Source: Patulibacter sp040675535 (GTDB lineage Bacteria; Actinomycetota; Thermoleophilia; Solirubrobacterales; Solirubrobacteraceae). From it: a stretch of DNA of 54,586 nt. The stretch lies in the NCBI RefSeq assembly GCF_040675535.1, contig NZ_JBFAPC010000015.1:1-54586 (forward strand), read 5' to 3'. The notes beneath the pieces are model-generated. The model was not told the origin of the DNA and made no database searches. It saw only the letters and a program-made list of their open reading frames with translations. Both the position numbers and the translations under genes were made by a program. Shown here in pieces: positions 49,100 to 54,586 of this stretch (its first letter is position 1; every line of letters begins with the position of its first letter).

Positions 49100-49131
49100 G
49101 ACCGCGCCGGACCCGGACGGGACCGGCACGC

Positions 49132-50064
49132 TCACCGCGGCTGGAAGAACGGCATGCTCGCGTAGCGCTCGCCGCTGTCGGGCAGGATCACGGCGATCCG
49201 CTTGCCCTTGGACTCGGGGCGCTTGGCGACCTGGATCGCGCCCTGCATGGCAGCGCCGCACGACAGGCCGGCCAGCACGCCGCAGCGGCGCGAGAGCGCC
49301 CAGGCGGTGTCGATGGCGTCCTCGTCGGTGATCTTGATGATCTCGTCGACGACGCGGCGGTCCAGCACCGGCGGGACGAAGCCCGCTCCGATGCCCTGGA
49401 TGCGGTGCGGGCCGGGGTTCTCGCCCGACAGGACCGCGGAGGACGCGGGCTCCACGCCGACCACGAGGGTGTCCTCGGAGTGCTGCTTCAGCACGTGGCC
49501 CACGCCGGAGATCGTGCCGCCGGTGCCGATCCCGGCCACCAGGACGTCGATGCGGCGGTCGAGCTGCTCGAGCAGCTCCGGGCCGGTCGTCTTGCGGTGG
49601 ATCGCCGGGTTCGCCGGGTTGGCGAACTGGTCCGGCATCCAGGCGTCGTCGGCGTCGGCCAGGCGGCGGGCCTGGTCGACGGCCTCGGTCATGCCGCCCA
49701 TCGACTCGACGACCTCGACCTTCGCGCCGAACAGCCGCAGGAGCGTCTCGCGCTCACGGCTCATGCCCTGCGGGAGACAGATCGTCAGCTCGTAGCCGCG
49801 GGCGGCGGCGACGAACGCCAGGCCGATGCCGGTGTTGCCGCTGGTGGCCTCGATGATCGTCGAGCGGCCCGGGGCGATGCGCCCCTCCTTCTCGGCCGCG
49901 AGGACCATCGCCAGGGCGATCCGGTCCTTGACCGAGCCGCCCGGGTTGTAGGTCTCGAGCTTGCCGTAGAGCTCGACGTCCGTGCCCGCGGGCTCGAGGG
50001 GCTTGAGCCGGACGACGGGCGTGCCGCCGATCAGGCCGGTGATGTCCGTGATGTCGTCGGGCAC
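49132..50064 (-). CDS. cysK: Cysteine synthase A (O-acetylserine sulfhydrylase)
   Basis: A 310-residue PLP enzyme that makes cysteine from O-acetylserine and sulfide. The PLP lysine is K46 in G-G-S-V-K-D-R, the substrate loop S-G-N-T-G-I-G is at 75-81, and the phosphate-binding G-T-G-G-T-I-S-G lies near 175-182. The GTG begins 2 bases after the Rrf2 stop codon, so regulator and enzyme are translationally coupled. Confidence 0.96.
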   Translation of the reverse strand: MPDDITDITGLIGGTPVVRLKPLEPAGTDVELYGKLETYNPGGSVKDRIALAMVLAAEKEGRIAPGRSTIIEATSGNTGIGLAFVAAARGYELTICLPQGMSRERETLLRLFGAKVEVVESMGGMTEAVDQARRLADADDAWMPDQFANPANPAIHRKTTGPELLEQLDRRIDVLVAGIGTGGTISGVGHVLKQHSEDTLVVGVEPASSAVLSGENPGPHRIQGIGAGFVPPVLDRRVVDEIIKITDEDAIDTAWALSRRCGVLAGLSCGAAMQGAIQVAKRPESKGKRIAVILPDSGERYASMPFFQPR

Positions 50065-50066
50065 GA

Positions 50067-50462
50067 TCAGATCCAGTACATCGTCTGGCCCTGCTCCCGG
50101 GCCTCGCGATCGATGACGTCCTGGATGGTCGTGCCCGCGAGCACGGCCCGGGCGGCCTCGGCGACCTCGGCGAAGACGCCGGTGGAGTCCTGGCCCAGCG
50201 GCCCGTCGAGCATCTCGACGACCTCCAGGACCGTGATCTCCCGCGCGTCGCGGGTCAGCACGTAGCCGCCGTGGACGCCGCGCTGTGAGCGCAGGAGGCC
50301 GGCCCGGCGCAGTGTCGCGAAGAGCTGCTCCAGGAACTGGCCGGGGATGTCCCGTCGGCGCGCGAGCTCCGCGACGGGCACGGGCGTCGTGACGCCACCC
50401 GCCCGGCCGAGCTCGGTCAGCGCCTGCACGGCGTAAGGGGATTTTGCGGTGATGGAGATCAT
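50067..50462 (-). CDS. Rrf2-family regulator, CymR-like
   Basis: A 131-residue winged-helix regulator: M-I-S-I-T-A-K-S-P-Y-A-V-Q-A-L at the start, R-R-D-I-P-G-Q-F-L-E-Q-L as the recognition region, and G-V-H-G-G-Y-V-L in the wing. The three cysteines that bind the Fe-S cluster in IscR/NsrR are missing; the equivalent stretch reads L-G-Q-D-S-T-G. Together with direct coupling to cysK, this points to CymR, which uses the CysK-O-acetylserine state to repress sulfur genes. The function is inferred. Confidence 0.9.
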   Translation of the reverse strand: MISITAKSPYAVQALTELGRAGGVTTPVPVAELARRRDIPGQFLEQLFATLRRAGLLRSQRGVHGGYVLTRDAREITVLEVVEMLDGPLGQDSTGVFAEVAEAARAVLAGTTIQDVIDREAREQGQTMYWI

Positions 50463-50468
50463 CGAGAG

Positions 50469-50474
50469 GTCCTA
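50469..50474 (-). promoter_or_regulatory. Candidate -10 box (TAGGAC) of the rrf2-cysK operon
   Basis: An imperfect -10 on the minus strand 6 bases before the Rrf2 ATG. It overlaps GGTCC repeats (50468-50472 and 50476-50480) that could be a regulator site shared with the divergent VanZ-like gene. Confidence 0.35.
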
Positions 50475-50506
50475 CGGTCCAGGGAACGACGAACGAGGTC
50501 CACCCG

Positions 50507-50512
50507 TACAGT
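50507..50512 (+). promoter_or_regulatory. Candidate -10 box (TACAGT) of the VanZ-like gene
   Basis: TANNNT on the plus strand 8 bases before ATG 50521. Confidence 0.4.
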
Positions 50513-50520
50513 TCGATCCT

Positions 50521-51063
50521 ATGGGAGTCGGCGGACCGCACGCCACGCGGATCCCGGAAATCCCGGAGGAGACACCGGGAATCGAGGGTCGCGAGGCGCC
50601 GTCCCGACGCTCGGAGCGCCTCCGCGCCGCGGGACGCCGGGGCCGCGGACCCGGCTCTCCGGCGTCCGGCGGCGCGCGGCGCGTCGCCTCGCTCCTGGTC
50701 CCGCCGCTGGCCCTGATGGGGCTGATCTTCTTCCTCAGCGCGCAGCCGAACCTCTCGTCCGGCCTGAAGGAGGACTTCTTCCTCCGCAAGTGCGCCCACG
50801 TGACCGAGTACACGGCGCTGACGCTGCTCTGGGCGCGGGCCGCCGCGGGCCTGGGCCGGGAGCTCGTCCGGCGGCACGCCGGGCTCGCGGGCGCGACCGT
50901 GGCGCTCGTCTGGGCGGCGAGCGACGAGTGGCACCAGACGTTCGTGACCGGGCGGGTCGGCGCGGTCCACGACGTCGGGATCGACGCGATCGGCATGGCG
51001 ATCGCCCTGGTCCTGCTGCGCGCGACGCGGGTCGGGGTGCTGCTCGGCGTGCGATCGCGATAG
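50521..51063 (+). CDS. VanZ-like family membrane protein
   Basis: A 180-residue protein. About 60 N-terminal residues are polar and probably disordered, followed by four hydrophobic helices with the VanZ-like motifs F-F-L-S-A-Q-P (near 75), K-C-A-H-V-T-E-Y (near 94) and S-D-E-W-H-Q-T-F (near 138). VanZ homologues affect teicoplanin resistance in enterococci, but most members are of unknown function. ATG at 50521 is chosen over the frame from 50449 because the longer frame would start inside the divergent Rrf2 gene. Confidence 0.82.
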   Translation: MGVGGPHATRIPEIPEETPGIEGREAPSRRSERLRAAGRRGRGPGSPASGGARRVASLLVPPLALMGLIFFLSAQPNLSSGLKEDFFLRKCAHVTEYTALTLLWARAAAGLGRELVRRHAGLAGATVALVWAASDEWHQTFVTGRVGAVHDVGIDAIGMAIALVLLRATRVGVLLGVRSR

Positions 51064-51098
51064 GTCTTCGGCGCGCGGCTCCGGGCGTCCCGGTAGGT

Positions 51099-51142
51099 GT
51101 CCCGGGGGGCTCCTGTGCCGGCCGGATCCCCCCGGAGGGACC
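51099..51142. terminator. Bidirectional hairpin between VanZ-like and HDOD-LuxR genes
   Basis: CCGGGGGG (51102-51109) pairs with CCCCCCGG (51128-51135), and the flanking GTC/GAC-type bases add to it. It lies in the 101-base gap between convergent genes. Confidence 0.55.
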
Positions 51143-51164
51143 CAACCGGGATGCCGCGTGCGGC

Positions 51165-52277
51165 CTAGAGCCAGCCGCGCTCGACGGCGATCAGGACGGC
51201 CTGGGCGCGGTCGACGGCGCCGAGCTTGCCGTAGATGTTGTGCAGATGCGTGCGGACGGTGCTGGTCGACAGGCCGAGCTCGCCGGCGATCTGCTTGTAG
51301 ACGCGACCGGCGGCGAGGCGGCGGAGGACCTCCATCTCGCGACCCGACAGCGGGCACGGGGCGGCGCTGCGCGCGCGGCGCTGGGCCGGGACGGCCTGGT
51401 CGTAGAGCAGGGCGCGCAGCTGCGACGCGTCGATGCCCATGGAGCGCGCGACGCGCATCAGCGCCTGCGGCGAGACCTCGTCGCCGTGGCTGTGGTGCGC
51501 GATCAGGTCCGCGAGGCGCAGCGTCGCGACGTCGCGGTCGACGTCGTCGGCGTGGTGGCGCTCGACGAGGCGGGCGAGCTCGCGCGGGAGGCCCCAGCGG
51601 CGGACGAGGACGCCGCCGACGAGCGCGTGGTCGACACCGAGCTCGCGGCGCTCGGCGACGATGCGCTCCTCCGGGGTCGCGTCGCGCGGCAGGACCTTCT
51701 CGGGGTAGCCGGCGTGCGCGTGCAGCAGGACGAGCTTGCCGACGTCGTGCAGCAGGGCGGCGGTCGAGAGCGTCTCGACGTCGACGTCGCCCAGGATGGC
51801 GCCGATGCGATGGATGGCGGTCTGGACCGCGGCGACGTGGCGGCGGTGCGCGTCGGCCTCCCGGCCCCACGAGCCGGCGCGGTCGAAGTAGTCGACCGTC
51901 CGCGTGCGCTCGGCCAGGACGCGCAGCGACGGCGGCGTCACGACCTCGATCGCCGCGGCGATCGAGGAGACGCGGCCGGCGGACGTCGTGTCCAGGCGGT
52001 TGGCCACCCGCAGCACGCCGAGGCCGAGACCGAGGTCGGTCTCCAGCGCCGCCACGATCGCGGACGGGTCGACGGGATCGGCGTCCAACGCGGCGACGAG
52101 ACGCGTCTGCGACTCGGCCAGCGCGGGGAAGCCCTCGAGGGCCTCGAACGCGGCGGTCAGCCGACGGCCGTGCTGCTCGTTGGGACGCGTCGGGACGGAC
52201 GACGACGTCGGGCGGGGGCTCGAAGTCGCGGTCTTGTCCGGGACGGCGGGGAAGGTCGATGCGGCGGAGTGGTTCAC
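51165..52277 (-). CDS. HDOD domain regulator with C-terminal LuxR-type HTH
   Basis: A 370-residue protein. Residues 1-35 are Ser/Thr/Pro-rich. An HDOD/HD-like domain spans about 40-260 with L-L-H-D-V-G-K-L-V-L near 175 and H-H-A-D-D near 240. The C-terminal 63 residues are a GerE/LuxR helix-turn-helix (L-S-G-R-E-M-E-V-L, Q-I-A-G-E-L-G-L-S, T-V-R-T-H-L-H-N-I-Y-G-K-L). HDOD domains occur in signalling and are often non-catalytic; here an H-D pair is kept. It is probably a signal-responsive transcription factor; ligand and targets are unknown. Confidence 0.88.
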   Translation of the reverse strand: MNHSAASTFPAVPDKTATSSPRPTSSSVPTRPNEQHGRRLTAAFEALEGFPALAESQTRLVAALDADPVDPSAIVAALETDLGLGLGVLRVANRLDTTSAGRVSSIAAAIEVVTPPSLRVLAERTRTVDYFDRAGSWGREADAHRRHVAAVQTAIHRIGAILGDVDVETLSTAALLHDVGKLVLLHAHAGYPEKVLPRDATPEERIVAERRELGVDHALVGGVLVRRWGLPRELARLVERHHADDVDRDVATLRLADLIAHHSHGDEVSPQALMRVARSMGIDASQLRALLYDQAVPAQRRARSAAPCPLSGREMEVLRRLAAGRVYKQIAGELGLSTSTVRTHLHNIYGKLGAVDRAQAVLIAVERGWL

Positions 52278-52466
52278 AGGATTGGGGCGAGGAGTCCAGG
52301 GCCTCAGTGGACGTATCGGCGATCCGCGCCTACAACTTGAGTCCTCTTCGGTATCGATTTCGCGTCAGCTTGGTAGACGACGCCTGGACAGCCACCCGAA
52401 CTGCGCGTGGGCGCCGCACACCCGCCGGAGCGATCGGCCTCCGACCGCCCCGGCCCGGGCTCCCGG

Positions 52467-53849
52467 TCAGGCCGACGTCGCCAGCGCCGCGTCGACGCGG
52501 CTGAGCGTCTCGTCGCGGCCCAGCGCCGCCGCGGACTCGAAGACGCCGGGCGAGACGGCGGTGCCCGCGAGCGCGACGCGCAGGGGCTGGAAGACGTCCT
52601 TCGCCTTGACGCCGCGGTCGCCGACCAGGGCGCGCAGCGCGACGTCGACCGACTCGGTGGTGAACGGGTCCAGCGCCGCGAGCGTCTCGCGGACGGCGGC
52701 GAGGTGCTCGAGATGGTCGGCGTCCAGCCACTTGGCGCGCGCCTTCTCGTCGTCGACCGGGCCGGCGAAGAGGAACCCCGCGAGCGCCCAGAAGTCGTCG
52801 ACCGTGGAGATCTTCTCCTGGCTGATCACCACCGCGGTGCGCAGGAGCTCGTCGCGGCCGGCGATCTGCTCCGCGTGGCCGGTGGACTCGAGGTGGCCCT
52901 TGATCGTCGCGGTCAGGCCGTCGACGCCCAGGCCGCGCAGGTACTTGCCGTTGAGCCACTTGAGCTTCTGCTCGTCGAAGCGCGCCGGGTTCTTGGACAC
53001 GCGGTCGATCGCGAAGCGCTTGACGAGCTCGTCGCGCGGGATCTCGGTCTCGTCGTCGGCGTCGCCCCAGCCCAGCAGCGCCAGGTAGTTGACGACCGCG
53101 TCGGGCAGGTAGCCGGCGTCGCGGAGCTCCTGGACGGACGCCGCGCCGTGGCGCTTGGAGAGCTTCTTGCCGTCCGGGCCGTGGAGCAGCGGCAGGTGCG
53201 CGTAGACGGGCTCCTCCGCGCCGAGCGCCTGCAGGACGAGCAGCTGCTTGGGCGTGTTGGAGAGGTGGTCCTCGCCGCGGATCACGTGCGTGATGCCGGC
53301 GTCGAGGTCGTCGATCGCGACCGCGAGGTTGTAGAGCGGGCTGCCGTCCGCGCGCGCGATCACCGGGTCGTCGAGGTGGATGTTCTGGAACGTCGTGTCG
53401 CCGCGGATGAGGTCGCGGACGACCGTGGCGCCCTCCGGGACCCGCAGGCGGACGGCGCCGACGTCGGGGTCGTCCGAGCGCGTCGGGTGGTCTCCCCCGC
53501 GGAAGCCCTTGTCGGCGCCGTGCTCGGCCTTGTACGCCTTCACGTCGTCGGCGGTGGCCGTCGAGCGGTACGCCTTGTCCTCGTCCAGGAGTTGACGCAC
53601 GACGGCGCGGTGGCGGGCCTCGTGGGTGGTCTGCAGGACGGGCTCGCCGTCCCAGTCCAGGCCGAGCCAGCGCAGGGCGTCGAGGATCTGCTCGATGTTC
53701 TCCGGCGTCGAGCGCTCCTTGTCGGTGTCCTCGATGCGCAGCAGGAACTCGCCGCCGGAGCCGCGGGCCACGAGCCAGTTGTAGAGCGCGGCCCGGGCGC
53801 CTCCGACGTGGAGGGCACCGGTCGGTGAAGGGGCGAAGCGGACGCGCAT
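52467..53849 (-). CDS. gltX: Glutamyl-tRNA synthetase
   Basis: A 460-residue class I synthetase. The HIGH-type motif is in P-S-P-T-G-A-L-H-V-G-G (8-17), and the KMSKS-type motif is K-L-S-K-R at 228-232; the R-I-E-D-T-D segment and the C-terminal anticodon domain are standard. The presence of gatCAB and the apparent absence of glnS here suggest a non-discriminating enzyme that also charges tRNA(Gln); this is inference. The ATG stands 7 bases after TAGCCT (leaderless). Confidence 0.96.
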   Translation of the reverse strand: MRVRFAPSPTGALHVGGARAALYNWLVARGSGGEFLLRIEDTDKERSTPENIEQILDALRWLGLDWDGEPVLQTTHEARHRAVVRQLLDEDKAYRSTATADDVKAYKAEHGADKGFRGGDHPTRSDDPDVGAVRLRVPEGATVVRDLIRGDTTFQNIHLDDPVIARADGSPLYNLAVAIDDLDAGITHVIRGEDHLSNTPKQLLVLQALGAEEPVYAHLPLLHGPDGKKLSKRHGAASVQELRDAGYLPDAVVNYLALLGWGDADDETEIPRDELVKRFAIDRVSKNPARFDEQKLKWLNGKYLRGLGVDGLTATIKGHLESTGHAEQIAGRDELLRTAVVISQEKISTVDDFWALAGFLFAGPVDDEKARAKWLDADHLEHLAAVRETLAALDPFTTESVDVALRALVGDRGVKAKDVFQPLRVALAGTAVSPGVFESAAALGRDETLSRVDAALATSA

Positions 53850-53856
53850 GGAGGCA

Positions 53857-53862
53857 AGGCTA
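53857..53862 (-). promoter_or_regulatory. gltX: Candidate -10 box (TAGCCT) of gltX
   Basis: TANNNT on the minus strand 7 bases before the ATG; leaderless arrangement. Confidence 0.5.
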
Positions 53863-53875
53863 GGGCAGCACGCCG

Positions 53876-54221
53876 TCAGCCCGCGGCGACCTCCCCGACC
53901 GCGTCGCCCAGGGCGGCGACGGCCCGGCGCAGGCCCGGCTCCGGCGTGCGGCCGAAGCCGATCTGCACGAGCGTCCCGGGCCGCTCGTCGAGCACGACCG
54001 GCGTCACGGCCGCCAGCACGCAGCGCCGCGGCCAGCCCCTCGAGGACTGGCGCGCCGCCGGGCCGGATCTCCAGGAACCCGTCCGCCGCGAGCCGGCCGT
54101 AGGCCTCGACGACCACCCCGCGCGAGACGCGCCGCCCGTCGGCCGGGACCCGCGCGGACGGCAGGGCCGTGCCGGCGACGAGGCGGCCGTCGCCGACGGT
54201 CGGCCGGCCGGCGGACCGGGC
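53876..54221 (-). pseudogene. Remnant of a MocR-type (GntR/aminotransferase) regulator
   Basis: The minus strand keeps two ends of a MocR regulator. From about 54190 to 54065 it encodes D-G-R-L-V-A-G-T-A-L-P-S-A-R, then S-R-G-V-V-V-E-A-Y-G-R-L-A-A-D-G-F-L, the usual GntR winged helix. In another frame, from about 54030 to 53876, it encodes V-T-P-V-V-L-D-E-R-P-G-T-L and I-G-F-G-R-T-P-E-P-G-L-R-R-A-V, the C-terminal end of the aminotransferase domain, with a proper stop. The roughly 350-residue middle and the start codon are missing and the frame shifts between the parts. I read it as a deletion-derived pseudogene. Confidence 0.7.
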
Positions 54222-54586
54222 TCAGCCGGCCGGGACCGCGATGGTGCGCGTGACGGCGCCGGCGGTGGCGCCGGTCGTGGCGACGCGGACGACGAGGCGA
54301 CCGCCGGACCGGCGGACCTTCTTCGCGACCGACGCCGGGATCGACGCGGAGAGCGTCCGGGTCGTACCGCGGGCGACCGTGACGGACCTCGCGAGCTTCG
54401 CGGCGGTGCCGCGGAGCTTCACGGACGGCCGCACGACGCAGCCCGTGTCGGGGGCGGTCGTCGGGCAGACGACCTTGAGGCGGACGCTGCGGCGGCTCGC
54501 GCCGACCGAGACGCCGTTGATGCGCGCCCGGGCGACGCGGACGGCGGCGACGGCGGCGGCCGGTGCGGCGGCGACGGCGCCCACGC
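54222..54586 (-). CDS. C-terminal part of a secreted/surface-type protein (partial)
   Basis: About 120 residues up to the stop, running off the right edge of the window, so the start is not seen. The sequence is rich in Ala, Val, Thr, Arg and Lys in alternating beta-strand patterns (V-R-L-K-V-V-C-P, V-V-R-P-S-V-K-L-R, L-V-V-R-V-A-T-T-G) with two cysteines about 12 residues apart. This resembles the Ig-like C-terminal domains of large secreted proteins of this group. The function of the whole protein cannot be told. Confidence 0.65.
   Translation of the reverse strand, partial: VGAVAAAPAAAVAAVRVARARINGVSVGASRRSVRLKVVCPTTAPDTGCVVRPSVKLRGTAAKLARSVTVARGTTRTLSASIPASVAKKVRRSGGRLVVRVATTGATAGAVTRTIAVPAG

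Noticed and set aside
52278..52466. tRNA gene next to gltX
   Set aside because: I looked for a T-loop GTTCGANNC and an acceptor stem on both strands and found none.
1..54586. CRISPR array, insertion sequence, prophage or integrase
   Set aside because: No spaced direct repeats, transposase or phage-type genes are visible; all regions read as chromosomal core or ordinary accessory genes.

Overview
The window reads as chromosomal core sequence of a very GC-rich actinobacterium. Codon third positions are nearly always G or C, GTG starts are common, and many genes appear to be transcribed as leaderless mRNAs. The gene families (HDOD-LuxR fusion, DUF2079 protein, single-domain sugar ATPase, classical menaquinone genes, GatCAB with GltX) fit the Thermoleophilia (Solirubrobacter/Patulibacter/Conexibacter-like). 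That placement is an inference, because no rRNA or other marker is present. I see no insertion sequence, prophage, CRISPR array, tRNA or rRNA gene.

Layout. 1-70: a fragment matching a ribosomal protein S1 repeat runs abruptly into the 3' end of a ferritin-like gene (82-813). 1192-4814: a RutE-like nitroreductase converges on the serC-serA operon, and a ZTP (pfl) riboswitch lies in the serC leader (4725-4800). 4922-9507: M32 carboxypeptidase, FMN reductase, and a PlsC-type acyltransferase divergent from an alkyl-DHAP-synthase-like flavoenzyme (possible ether-lipid pair). 9621-11280: ilvC and a gamma-glutamylcyclotransferase-like gene. 11508-21416: the menaquinone region, with menE and a methyltransferase on one strand, menB-menA-menC-nfo and a secreted peptidoglycan-binding protein on the other, then menH and menD; menF follows at 26838-28298. 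22294-26743: a ROK repressor followed by a xylose-type ABC transporter. 28572-30906: ilvB-ilvN with a candidate leader peptide and attenuator.

30926-34098: a zinc-ribbon membrane protein, an uncharacterised protein and a DUF2079 membrane protein. 34242-39226: gatC-gatA-gatB preceded by two membrane proteins sharing a G-W-G-x-L-G-H-P-W module; the nearer one overlaps gatC. 39267-45252: folD, a secreted protein, pcrA/uvrD-type helicase, and a queuosine-salvage (DUF2419) protein. 45665-48103: a large secreted alpha/beta hydrolase. 48273-50462: an Rrf2 regulator without Fe-S cysteines, cysK and cysE. 50521-54586: VanZ-like protein, HDOD-LuxR regulator, gltX, a degraded MocR-type regulator, and the 3' end of a cell-surface-type protein.

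How it fits together. Serine made by SerC/SerA feeds one-carbon folate chemistry (FolD) and cysteine synthesis (CysE/CysK), and the ZTP riboswitch would tie serine supply to folate status. IlvBNC make branched-chain amino acids. MenF, D, H, C, E, B and A give most of the o-succinylbenzoate route to menaquinone. GatCAB together with GltX suggests indirect Gln-tRNA (and/or Asn-tRNA) synthesis. The most notable items are the ZTP riboswitch on serC-serA, the recurring TANNNT-N6-9-start (leaderless) architecture, the GHPW membrane protein pair coupled to gatCAB, the ilvB leader, and the MocR relic beside gltX.
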